NCBI GenBank assembly: GCA_030038875.1
Contig: JASHQW010000405.1
Span: 1-40,453 of the forward strand
From: Gammaproteobacteria bacterium
Lineage (GTDB): Bacteria; Pseudomonadota; Gammaproteobacteria; Steroidobacterales; Steroidobacteraceae
Direction of reading: 5' to 3'
Length of the DNA stretch: 40,453 nt
The notes under the pieces were generated by a model, which saw only the letters and a list, made by a program, of their open reading frames with translations, was not told where the DNA came from and did not search any database. Shown piece by piece: positions 8,229 to 16,943 of this stretch. A program made the translations under genes and the position numbers. How positions within the stretch are numbered: the stretch's first letter is position 1; every line of letters starts with the position of its first letter.

Positions 8229-10265
8229 ATGAACACCGCTGCTTGGTACTACGACTGGCCACCTGCCCACCTGCCTCTTGCCGCACGGGTCTTTCCGGAG
8301 CGTGCCGAGCAAGCAGACACCGCATTCGACCGCTGGACTGCGGGGATGCTGTCGTCGTTGCAGGCGCCGGACATTTTGCGCCAGCGCGGACGTGACGCGG
8401 TGGTGCGTGCCGTCCTCCGGCAGGCGCAAGGGCTCATGGAATGGGACGAGGCGCGGCTCCGCGCCACAGCGCGCGAGGCGGCCCTACCCGCATTCCTCCG
8501 GTGCGATCGCGACTCCGGCGCCCGCGCGCTCGCGATTGTGCGCGAGGTGGCGCGCCGCAAGGTGGGCTTGTTGGCACATCCGCCGCAGGTTTCAGCTGCC
8601 TGGAAGCTGCTGTGCGGCAGGCTGGTGGAGCTCGACACGGGCGAGGGAAAAACACTGTCGGCCGCTCTGGCCGGCTGCCTGGCGGCGCTCGCGGGCGTTC
8701 CCACGCATGTGATCACGGTGAACGACTACCTTGCGCAGCGCGACGCGCAGACGATGGGGCCGCTGTTTGCGTTTTTCGGTCTCAGCGTGGGCGTGATCCA
8801 TAGCCAGATCGCGCATGGCCGGCGCGCGGCGGAATACTCACGCAGTCTGACCTACTGCACCAACAAGGACCTGGTCTTCGACTACCTGCGGGATCGGGTG
8901 AATGCGCGCGGCGCGCACAGCCTTGCGCAGCTGTCGGTGCGGCAGCTGCATGGTCAGGTGCGCGGCGGCGAGCCGTTGCGGCTGCGGGGATTGCATTTCG
9001 GGATCGTCGACGAGGCTGACAGCATCCTGATCGACGAGGGGCGCACTCCCTTGATCCTGTCCGCCGCCCGCGACAAGGGCCGCGACATCGCCGCGTACCG
9101 GTCGTTGCTCGAGGTGGCGGGCCAGCTTGAAGCGGATGTGGACTTCCGGCTGATCGGCGCGTTGCAAATCCCCGAGCTGACCGAGGCCGGCCGCGAGCGC
9201 CTCGACGAGCTCGGGCGGCAGATGGCTGTGAACGACCAATCGCAGAGTGATCCGGCGCTGGCCTTCTGGCAGGTTTCCTGGGTGCGCGATCACTACATCG
9301 TCCAGGCGCTGCGGGCGCTGCATGTCCTGCAGCGCGACCACCACTACGTCGTCCAGGAGGGCAAGGTGGTCATCGTCGATGAGTTCACCGGGCGGCTGCT
9401 TCCGGATCGCAGCTGGGAGCAGGGCCTGCACCAGTTGATCGAGGTGAAGGAAGGCTGCACGGTCACCGGCGTCAACCGCACGCTGGCGCGACTCACTTAT
9501 CAATCGTTCTTCGCGCGCTATCTGCGCCTATCGGGTATGAGCGGAACCTTGAGGGAGGTGGCGCGGGAGACCGCCGCGGTGTATCGGGTACGCACCGAGC
9601 GCGTCGAGCCCAATAAGCCCATGCGAAGAACCGAGTGGCCGACGTTGCTGACGGCGAGTCGGGAGGCGAAGCACCAGGCGGTGGTTGAGGAGGTGGCGCG
9701 CTGCCTGGCGCGCGGCCAGCCCGTCCTGGTGGGCACGCGCTCCGTGGAGGCCTCGCAATCCGTGAGCGACGCATTGCGGAGCGCGGGCATTGCCCACCGC
9801 GTCCTCAATGCGCTGCAGAACGCCGACGAGGCGGAATTGATCGCCCGTGCCGGCACGCCGCGTGCGGTAACGGTCGCCACGAACATGGCCGGGCGTGGCA
9901 CCGATATCCCGCTCGACCCCGTTGTGATTGAACGCGGCGGGCTGCACGTCGTGTTGACCGAATGGCACGAGTCCGCGCGCATCGATCGGCAGCTATTCGG
10001 CCGCTGCGCGCGGCAGGGCGATCCGGGCTCGTGCCGGGCGATCGTCGCTCTCGATGACGAGATCATTCAGCGACACAGCCCGGGAGTGGCTGCTTGGGTC
10101 GCGCGTCGCTGGGCCGATCGGGTTCCGCCGCAGTGGGTGGTGCGGCTGCTGCGCCATCGTGTGCAGGCAGTGGCCGAACGGGTCAATGCCGCACAGCGCC
10201 GTGCTACGATGCGGCAGGATCGGCTGATGCAAGCACAGCTCGCCTTTTCGGGAACCGCGGAATGA
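8229..10265 (+). CDS. Short SecA-like translocase ATPase (about 678 aa)
   Basis: SecA motifs: Walker A 'LDTGEGKTLSAALAG', 'VNDYLAQRDA', DEAD-type 'IVDEADSILIDEGRTPLILS', 'VIVDEFTGRLLPDRSWEQGLHQLIEVKEG', 'ATNMAGRGTDI', 'DRQLFGRCARQGDPGS'. No C-terminal Cys-rich zinc motif. Confidence 0.9.
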   Translation: MNTAAWYYDWPPAHLPLAARVFPERAEQADTAFDRWTAGMLSSLQAPDILRQRGRDAVVRAVLRQAQGLMEWDEARLRATAREAALPAFLRCDRDSGARALAIVREVARRKVGLLAHPPQVSAAWKLLCGRLVELDTGEGKTLSAALAGCLAALAGVPTHVITVNDYLAQRDAQTMGPLFAFFGLSVGVIHSQIAHGRRAAEYSRSLTYCTNKDLVFDYLRDRVNARGAHSLAQLSVRQLHGQVRGGEPLRLRGLHFGIVDEADSILIDEGRTPLILSAARDKGRDIAAYRSLLEVAGQLEADVDFRLIGALQIPELTEAGRERLDELGRQMAVNDQSQSDPALAFWQVSWVRDHYIVQALRALHVLQRDHHYVVQEGKVVIVDEFTGRLLPDRSWEQGLHQLIEVKEGCTVTGVNRTLARLTYQSFFARYLRLSGMSGTLREVARETAAVYRVRTERVEPNKPMRRTEWPTLLTASREAKHQAVVEEVARCLARGQPVLVGTRSVEASQSVSDALRSAGIAHRVLNALQNADEAELIARAGTPRAVTVATNMAGRGTDIPLDPVVIERGGLHVVLTEWHESARIDRQLFGRCARQGDPGSCRAIVALDDEIIQRHSPGVAAWVARRWADRVPPQWVVRLLRHRVQAVAERVNAAQRRATMRQDRLMQAQLAFSGTAE

Positions 10266-11146
10266 GAAAGTCGCGGATTAACAGACCTCGCGATGCCGGC
10301 TACGGGATGCGCCTTGCGGCGTGTGTGCCCCTGGTGTTGTGCGGCTATCCGGCGCACGGCGCGGACAAGCCTGCCGGTCCGGGCGGCGCTGCCACGCGCG
10401 TCGGCCCGTTCGACTGCCTCATCGAGCCCTATCGCACGGTTGAAGTGCGCAGCCCGGTCACAGGCGTGATCGACAAGCTGTTTGTCTCTCGCGGCAGCAT
10501 GGTGAAACAGGGCGCGCCGCTGGTGAAACTCGATTCCACGGTCGAGAGCGCGGCGGCGGATCTGGCTCTTTTCAAGTCGCAGATGAATGGCCCGCTGGAA
10601 TCCGCCGAAAGCCGCGTCCAGCACGCCGAGAGCAAGTCGCGACGCAAAACCGACCTCGCGGCCAGCAACTTCGCGTCCCTCCAGGACAGCGAGGACGCAG
10701 AGGGCGATGCGGCCGTGGCGCGCGCTGACGTACTATCCGCCCGCGAGAACAAACAAATGGCGAGGCTCGAGTACACCTACGCATCGGCGCAGCTGGGTCT
10801 GCGATTGATTCGCAGTCCTATCAACGGCGTGGTCGTCGATCAAGCCATGGATGTCGGCGACCTCGCGCAACCTGGCGAGAGCAGCGCGTTCATCATCAAG
10901 CTTGCGCAAATCGATATGCTGCGAGTAAAGGCGATCATTCCGCTTGCCCTATACCCCAAAGTCAAACTCGGCCAGCGGGCCGACGTGATTCCGGAAAAGC
11001 CGATGGAAGGACACTACGCAGCGACTCTCACCGTGGTCGATAAGGTGATCGATGCGGCAAGCGGCACCTTCCAGATCCGCATGGACTTGCCCAACCCGAA
11101 TGGCGCGTTGCCCGCAGGGCTCAAATGCATGGTAAACCTGTGGTGA
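10262..11146 (+). CDS. HlyD/RND-type periplasmic adaptor
   Basis: ATGA overlap with the SecA-like stop; signal-like N-terminus; 'VEVRSPVTGVIDKLFVSRGSMVKQGAPLVKLDSTVESAAADLALFKSQM' and 'LIRSPINGVVVDQAMDVGDLAQPG'. Confidence 0.85.
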   Translation: MRKSRINRPRDAGYGMRLAACVPLVLCGYPAHGADKPAGPGGAATRVGPFDCLIEPYRTVEVRSPVTGVIDKLFVSRGSMVKQGAPLVKLDSTVESAAADLALFKSQMNGPLESAESRVQHAESKSRRKTDLAASNFASLQDSEDAEGDAAVARADVLSARENKQMARLEYTYASAQLGLRLIRSPINGVVVDQAMDVGDLAQPGESSAFIIKLAQIDMLRVKAIIPLALYPKVKLGQRADVIPEKPMEGHYAATLTVVDKVIDAASGTFQIRMDLPNPNGALPAGLKCMVNLW

Positions 11147-11192
11147 TCCCCAGTTTTTAGATTCGTCCACCCGAAAAATGAGGAAGTCACAC

Positions 11193-11513
11193 ATGAGCAA
11201 AGAGGCACCCAAGACCGATAACATCCCGGCCGCGGGCGCGACCCCGCCCCGGGCGGCGACAACGGCGCCCCAACAGGCGAAACTCAACACAACGAACCTG
11301 AAAACGAGCTATTGCAATGTGTGCACGACCAACACCACGCGCGAGGAGGTGGTGCTCAATTTCGGCGTCAATCAGAATTGGGAGCGCCCGGAAAGCCCCG
11401 AGGTCAGCCTGGAACACCGCGTCATCCTCAGTCCGTTCCTGGCCAAGCGCCTGTCCCAGTTGCTGAAGAAGGTGGTCGAGGATTACGAAACGCGCCACGG
11501 CGCGCTAGGCTAA
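11193..11513 (+). CDS. DUF3467 family protein
   Basis: 'YCNVCTTNTTREEVVLNFGVNQNWE..VSLEHRVILSPFLAKRLSQLLKKVVEDYETRHG' matches the DUF3467 pattern; AGGAAG upstream of ATG at 11193. Confidence 0.75.
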   Translation: MSKEAPKTDNIPAAGATPPRAATTAPQQAKLNTTNLKTSYCNVCTTNTTREEVVLNFGVNQNWERPESPEVSLEHRVILSPFLAKRLSQLLKKVVEDYETRHGALG

Positions 11514-11607
11514 ACAGGGATGGTCGGCCGTCGGCTCGACCCGAGTTTTGCTCTCGATCATGAGGGCCTTCATGCGCCTGCGTTTTGCAACAGCCTGCTG
11601 GTATTGG

Positions 11608-11628
11608 TGTCTCGCAAATAGCTATACG
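11608..11628 (+). repeat. Left terminal inverted repeat of the IS
   Basis: tgtctcgcaaatagctatacg; matches the reverse complement of 12741-12761 at 20/21 positions. Confidence 0.85.
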
Positions 11629-12710
11629 GATAACTGCGGCATACCGGCAAACGATCGTGCCCGCTGGATTCTCGCGAGGATGTCCTCGGCCTTGGCGCGC
11701 CAGCGGTAGGGCTTGGGATCAAGGTTGCACTCGGCAAGATAGCTTTCGATGGCGCGGGTCAGTTCGCGAGTGCTGTCGAAGCTGCCGCTGCGCAGGGACT
11801 CCTCGCTGAGATCGCGGAAGGAGCGCTCAACGAGATTCAGCCAGGAGCTCGAGGTGGGCGCGAAGCGCGTGTGGAAGCGAGGATGCTTGGCGATCCACGC
11901 TCTGACCTTGGGGTGCTTGTGCGTGCTGTAGCCGTCGGCGATCAGATGCAGCGTCAGATCGGCGGGGCTCTCGCGGTCAATGCGACGCAGGAACGCCAGC
12001 CACTCCACCTCGGTGGGCCGCGCGGCAATGCGGCTGCTGATCTTGCCATCCAGATAGCTGAGAGCGGCAAACAGCGTAAGGGTACCGTGGCGCAGGTAGT
12101 CATGGGCGCGGGTGCGCACGTGACCGATCCCCAACGGCTGACCGGGCTGCGTGCGCTCGGGTGCCTGACACTGCGATTTCGCCTCGCAGCACAGCACCAG
12201 AGCTCGATCGGGCGGGTGCAGGTACAGCCCAATCACGTCCCAGAATTTGGCGACCAACTGTCGATCGCGCGAGAGCTGCAAGGTGCGCAGCACGTGGGGC
12301 TTGATCCCGTTGGCGCTCCACAGACGCTGCACAGTCGCCGGCGAGAGCTGGGCGTGACGCGCCATGCTGCGCACGCTCCAGCGGCTGTGCCCCGCCGGCG
12401 GCGGCTGTGCCGCCTCGGTCAGCACTCGGGCGGCTCGCTCGAGCGAGATCGAAGGTCTACGGCCACGCCCCTTGGCATCCGCCAGCCCGGCTACACCCTG
12501 ACAGCGGAAGCGCCGCTCCCACAGCGCCACCACCGGCCGATTGACCCCGATCGCTGTAGCCACTGCTTCCTGGCTCTCTCCGCCCGCGCGCCCCAGCACG
12601 ATCTGCGCCCGGCGCACTTCGCGCTCGCTCGCACTCGGCGCATGCACCAGTCGCTCCAGTTCGCGACGCTGCAACTCACTCAGCTGCAACTTAGAGACCG
12701 CCCTGCCCAT
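11622..12710 (-). CDS. IS630 family transposase
   Basis: N-terminal HTH region, 'AKSQCQAPERTQPGQP', 'HLIADGYSTHKHPKVRAWIAKHPRFHTRFAPTSSSWLNLVERSFRDLSEESLR'; stop codon lies inside the left TIR. Confidence 0.9.
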   Translation of the reverse strand: MGRAVSKLQLSELQRRELERLVHAPSASEREVRRAQIVLGRAGGESQEAVATAIGVNRPVVALWERRFRCQGVAGLADAKGRGRRPSISLERAARVLTEAAQPPPAGHSRWSVRSMARHAQLSPATVQRLWSANGIKPHVLRTLQLSRDRQLVAKFWDVIGLYLHPPDRALVLCCEAKSQCQAPERTQPGQPLGIGHVRTRAHDYLRHGTLTLFAALSYLDGKISSRIAARPTEVEWLAFLRRIDRESPADLTLHLIADGYSTHKHPKVRAWIAKHPRFHTRFAPTSSSWLNLVERSFRDLSEESLRSGSFDSTRELTRAIESYLAECNLDPKPYRWRAKAEDILARIQRARSFAGMPQLSV

Positions 12711-12740
12711 GCTCGCAGCATACCGCCGGGCCTCGTATTA

Positions 12741-12761
12741 CGTATAGCTATTTCCGAGACA
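12741..12761 (-). repeat. Right terminal inverted repeat of the IS
   Basis: cgtatagctatttccgagaca; reverse complement tgtctcggaaatagctatacg. Confidence 0.85.
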
Positions 12762-12781
12762 TCCGTAAGGGAGGAGACCAC

Positions 12782-14086
12782 ATGGCGAATAGCAAATGCA
12801 TCGCAGGATGGGTGACCTTGGCGCTGTGCGGTTTCGTGCGGGCCGACGATCTGGCGACGATCTATCGGGCAGCGCTCGTCAACAACGCCCAATACCGGGC
12901 GGCGGAGGCGCAGTACGCCTCCGTTCGGCAGCGGGTCCCGGAAAGCGTTGCGGCCATGCTGCCCTCGGTGTCCGTAACGGCCAACACACTATGGAACGAC
13001 AATAACAGCAACACGTTCGATCACCAGCTTTACAACAGCAACGCGTACACCGTGATGTTGACCCAGCCGCTGTGGCGATCGCAGAACGCGATCGCCGTGC
13101 ACGAGGCCCGTATGCTGGTCGATCAGGCCAACGCGCAACTCAATCAAGCGCGGCAGGAATTGATCATTCACACCGCGCAAGGCTACTTCGACGTGCTCTT
13201 CGCGCAGGATGCCTTGAACACGTTCAGGGAACAGCGGGCGGCGGACCTGCAGCAGTTGGAGCAAGCCAGCCGCAGTTTTGATATCGGCGCCGCGTCGATC
13301 ACCGACGTTCGGGATGCCAAGGCTCACTACGACCTCCTGACGGCCCAGGAGATCAGCGCCAGAAACGATGTGGCGTCGAAAACTCAGGCTTTGCGTCAGA
13401 TCATCAACCAGGAGCCCGGTCCGTTGGCGCCCTTGCGTGCCGGAGTCGTGCTGACCAGCCCGGTGCCGGACGCCCTAGGACCCTGGGAGACGGCGGCGCA
13501 AGCCAATAGTGCCAGCGTCTTGGCGGCCGAGGCGGCCGTGGAAGCAGCCCAGGCGGAAGTGCGCAAGTCGCGCGCCGCGTCGCTGCCGACCCTCGATCTG
13601 GTCGCAACGACCGGCTTCTCAACCTCGGCGTCCGACATCACGGTCGGCACCAGGCTGCACGCGGACACTATCGGCGTGCAGTTTTCGATGCCGATTTACT
13701 CGGGAGGCGGCACCTTGGCAAAGGTGCGCGAGAATGTGGCGCTGCTCGATAAGGCGAGCTCCGACCTCGACGATGCGCGCAGCACCAGCGTACTAACCGC
13801 GCAACAGGCGTACCTCGCCGCGACTTCCGGACTGGCGCAGGTGAGGGCGCTCGAGGAGGCGGTCAAATCGGCGCAAATCGCGCTCGAGTCCAACAAGCGC
13901 GGCGTGGCAGTGGGCACTCGAATCAACATCGACGTGCTGAACGCCCAGCAGCAGCTGGCGGTCGTCGAGCGTGATCTTGCCAAGGCGCGTTACGAAACGC
14001 TGATGTCTCTGCTGCGCCTGAAGGCCGCGGCGGGATCCTTGGGTGCGGCGGACATCGATGAAGTCAATGCGCTGCTCGCAAAATAG
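12782..14086 (+). CDS. TolC-like outer membrane efflux protein
   Basis: Signal peptide then 'DDLATIYRAALVNNAQYRAAEAQYASVRQRVPESVAAMLPSVSVTAN', 'GYFDVLFAQDALNTFREQRAADLQQLEQASRSFDIGAASITDVRDAKAHYDL'; strong AAGGGAGGAG RBS. Confidence 0.9.
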   Translation: MANSKCIAGWVTLALCGFVRADDLATIYRAALVNNAQYRAAEAQYASVRQRVPESVAAMLPSVSVTANTLWNDNNSNTFDHQLYNSNAYTVMLTQPLWRSQNAIAVHEARMLVDQANAQLNQARQELIIHTAQGYFDVLFAQDALNTFREQRAADLQQLEQASRSFDIGAASITDVRDAKAHYDLLTAQEISARNDVASKTQALRQIINQEPGPLAPLRAGVVLTSPVPDALGPWETAAQANSASVLAAEAAVEAAQAEVRKSRAASLPTLDLVATTGFSTSASDITVGTRLHADTIGVQFSMPIYSGGGTLAKVRENVALLDKASSDLDDARSTSVLTAQQAYLAATSGLAQVRALEEAVKSAQIALESNKRGVAVGTRINIDVLNAQQQLAVVERDLAKARYETLMSLLRLKAAAGSLGAADIDEVNALLAK

Positions 14087-14107
14087 GTGGGGTAGATTGC
14101 GACCGCT

Positions 14108-16015
14108 ATGACCACTGATATCGCGCAGGCCGAAGCGGTATTTCAGCAGGCATTCGCTCTGCATAAGCAATTGCGACTCGATGAAGCTCGGCACCTCTAC
14201 ACGCAAACGCTGCAATTGCAGCCGCAGCACTTCCTTGCGTGGCACCTGTTGGGCGTAGTGGCTCTGCAGACTAATCAATCCGAGCGTGCGCTGGAGTTGC
14301 TGGGCAAGGCAATCTCGATAAATCCGCAAATCGCCGCATTCCACGAAAGCTATGGAACGGCACTGGCACAACTCAATCGCGACGAGGCGGCTATTGCCAG
14401 CTATGACCGGGCCATTGCGCTGCAAGCGGATTTAGTGGACGCCTACTACAACCGCGGCAACGCGCTCGGTCGCGTGAAGCGGCACGAGGCGGCTCTTGCA
14501 AGCTATGACAAGGCTATTGAGTTCCGACCCGAGCACGCGGACGCCTACAATAACCGCGGTCTCATCCTTGCCACGCTCAAGCGATATGAGGCGGCGCTCG
14601 ACAGTTACAACCACGCCATTGCGCTCAACCCCGACCTAGCCGTTGCTCACTCCAACCGCGGCATTGTGCTGAAGGAACTCAAGCAATTGAGTGCGGCGCT
14701 GGCCAGTTACGATCGGGCCATCCTGCTGAAAGCCGATTTTGCCGAGGCCTACTCCAACCGCGGCATCGTGCTGAAGGATCTGCAGCAATTGGATGCGGCG
14801 TTGGCGAGTTGCAACCAGGCCATCGAGCTGAAAGCCGACTTTGCCGAGGCCTATTCCAACCGCGGTCTGGTGCTCAAGGATCTTGAACAATTGGATGCGG
14901 CGCTGGCGAGCTACGATCGCGCCATTGCGCTCAAAGCCGATTTTGCCGAAGCCTACTCCAACCGCGGCCTGGTGCTGCAGGATCTGCATCTATTGGATGC
15001 GGCGCTGACATCCTTCAATCAAGCGGTCGCGATCAAACCGGATTTTGCTGTGGCGTATTTCAACAGAGCGATGGCCTCATTGTTGGCGGGAGATTTTGAC
15101 AATGGATGGCGTGACTTCGAATGGCGCTGGAAAGCCATCATGGAGAGAAAGTGTGTGGTCCAACCGTGTTGGCTTGGCAAAGAATCTCTGCGCGGTAAAA
15201 CGATCCTGCTCTACAGCGAACAAGGCATGGGGGATACGCTGCAGTTCTGCCGCTACGCCAAGGCGGTTGCGGACTTGGGTGCGAGGGTGATTCTGGAGGT
15301 GCAGAAACCGCTGCAGAGTTTGCTGACGAGCTTGGAGGGCGCGGCGCAAGTGCTGGCCTCTGGGGACGCGCTTCCTGAGTTTGACTATTGCTGCCCGCTG
15401 CTCAGCTTGCCGTTGGCGTTTAAGACGACGTTGTCGACTATTCCGGTGCCGATCCCCTACCTCAAGAGTGATCGGCAAAAGGCCCGCTATTGGCGTAAAA
15501 AGCTGGGCAAGAAACGGCGCCTTCGGGTCGGGCTGGTGTGGTCGGGAGGATTCAGGCCCGATCAACCGGAACTCTGGCCCGTCAATCGACGCAGAAACAT
15601 TCCATTGGCGAAGCTCGCGTCGTTGAAGCATCCCGATATCGAATTTTACAGCCTGCAAAAAGGTCAGCCGGGCGAGTCGGAGCTCACGGATCTGATAGCG
15701 AAAAATTGGGACGGCCCTCTTTTGGCCGACTTTACCAGCCTGCTGCATGATTTTTCCGATACGGCGGCTCTCATCGAACAGCTGGATCTGGTCATTTCCG
15801 TCGACACCTCGACGGCGCACCTGGCGGGCGCGCTCGGTAAACCCGTGTGGATCCTGAATCGCTTCGACAGCTGCTGGCGCTGGTTATTGCAGCGAACCGA
15901 CAGCCCGTGGTATCCGACGGTGAGACTCTACCGGCAAGCGAGTGCCGGGGATTGGGACGGTGTGGTTCGCAGGGTCAGGGCGGACCTGCGGCGCGCCGCG
16001 CGCCGTGCTCGCTGA
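14108..16015 (+). CDS. TPR-repeat protein with C-terminal glycosyltransferase (GT9/OGT-like) domain
   Basis: Multiple 34-aa TPRs ('AEAYSNRGLVLKDLEQLDAALASYDRAIALKADF') then 'LRGKTILLYSEQGMGDTLQFCRYAKAVADLGARVILEVQKPL..DTAALIEQLDLVISVDTSTAHLAGALGKPVWIL'. Confidence 0.85.
   Translation: MTTDIAQAEAVFQQAFALHKQLRLDEARHLYTQTLQLQPQHFLAWHLLGVVALQTNQSERALELLGKAISINPQIAAFHESYGTALAQLNRDEAAIASYDRAIALQADLVDAYYNRGNALGRVKRHEAALASYDKAIEFRPEHADAYNNRGLILATLKRYEAALDSYNHAIALNPDLAVAHSNRGIVLKELKQLSAALASYDRAILLKADFAEAYSNRGIVLKDLQQLDAALASCNQAIELKADFAEAYSNRGLVLKDLEQLDAALASYDRAIALKADFAEAYSNRGLVLQDLHLLDAALTSFNQAVAIKPDFAVAYFNRAMASLLAGDFDNGWRDFEWRWKAIMERKCVVQPCWLGKESLRGKTILLYSEQGMGDTLQFCRYAKAVADLGARVILEVQKPLQSLLTSLEGAAQVLASGDALPEFDYCCPLLSLPLAFKTTLSTIPVPIPYLKSDRQKARYWRKKLGKKRRLRVGLVWSGGFRPDQPELWPVNRRRNIPLAKLASLKHPDIEFYSLQKGQPGESELTDLIAKNWDGPLLADFTSLLHDFSDTAALIEQLDLVISVDTSTAHLAGALGKPVWILNRFDSCWRWLLQRTDSPWYPTVRLYRQASAGDWDGVVRRVRADLRRAARRAR
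14438..15049 (+). repeat. Six consecutive 102-bp TPR-coding units
   Basis: Six back-to-back 34-aa units beginning DAYYNRG / DAYNNRG / VAHSNRG / EAYSNRG x3; the last three are very similar. Confidence 0.8.
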
Positions 16016-16117
16016 AAGCGTAGGGCGCTAATCGAAACTTCAAATCTCGGCGCTCCGACCAAACTTCAAATTCTCGATGGCAGAGCGGCTGAGCGCAGGG
16101 CGCCAGAGGACCGTTGC

Positions 16118-16525
16118 CTATTGTTCGGCGGCCACACCCGCGTCGGGCTGCGTCAGCTGCTGCCGATAATAGGCGGTGAGCGCCGGCTGCTTGATGTGGG
16201 CTACGGCCTTCTGCACCGCGTCGTCAACGCAAGCCTGATACTGAGGCAGGGTGTAGTAGAAAATGTTGAATGCGCGCGAGCCGCACAGTTGGTCGGCTGC
16301 TGCGTTCAATCGACGGTAAAGCCTCGCGATGTCCCCGGGCCGTTGCAGATCGAGATCGCGGAAGCTTACCTTGATCGATTGCGATGCTTCGCGGTCCGGG
16401 GAGTTCACCGTGACCGGCTGCGAGGCGCGTTGCCCCTCGGATGCGGGGTCCGCATCAGCTGCGCAAGCCACCCAGAGCGTCGCTACGGCGACGATGCCCA
16501 GACCTGCTTTCGTCTTGAGCAACAT
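16118..16525 (-). CDS. UrcA family protein (secreted)
   Basis: Signal peptide 'MLLKTKAGLGIVAVATLWVACAADA'; 'SIKVSFRDLDLQRPGDIARLYRRLNAAADQLCGS..YQACVDDAVQKAVAHI'; GGGAGGT RBS upstream of 16525. Confidence 0.8.
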   Translation of the reverse strand: MLLKTKAGLGIVAVATLWVACAADADPASEGQRASQPVTVNSPDREASQSIKVSFRDLDLQRPGDIARLYRRLNAAADQLCGSRAFNIFYYTLPQYQACVDDAVQKAVAHIKQPALTAYYRQQLTQPDAGVAAEQ

Positions 16526-16943
16526 GCTGACCTCCCGCGCCCGCAAGCTCATTTTTTAATGAGCTGCTAACGTTGGGGATGCTAGCATAGAGCGAGGCGG
16601 TTGCTCTAATCCACATAATCCGCCTGTTCCCAAGACTGAGTTTTAGCTGTCCGGGCGCGGACTTCGAGGAATCCCGGAGCTGACGTCGCTTCAGGCAGCG
16701 ACCTGAGTATTCCTCTACGCGGACGACCGCTCACACGCGGCAGCCGGCTGACTCGCGCGAGAAAATAAAGAGAACCGCGCATCTTCCACGCATCCTCACC
16801 GAGCTCGGCAGCGGTCATTGGCGCCGCAGCGCGGCATGCCGCGGGCGCGCGGCCCGGGCCGCTCGGCGCGGCTTGTGAACGCGGCGTGAGTAATTCCACG
16901 CGAGCGCTTTTTTTAATGCCGATCCGGTCACGGGATCGCCCGC

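Larger units (their letters stand above)
11604..12765. mobile_element. IS630-family-like insertion sequence
   Basis: Transposase ORF bracketed by 21-bp inverted repeats with one mismatch; TA dinucleotides at 11602-11603 and 12766-12767 fit a TA target duplication. Exact outer ends uncertain by a few bp. Confidence 0.8.

Noticed and set aside
16035-16071. Direct repeat AAACTTCAAAT twice, 26 bp apart, after the TPR-GT gene
   Set aside because: Only two short copies; too little to call a regulatory array or CRISPR.
16606-16899. 97-aa minus-strand ORF between urcA-like and the TonB receptor gene
   Set aside because: No motif, biased composition, no clear RBS.
16880-16918. GCGTG..CACGC hairpin then TTTTTTT upstream of the TonB receptor
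   Set aside because: Stem of only 5 bp and not directly abutting the T tract; an attenuator is possible but not supported.
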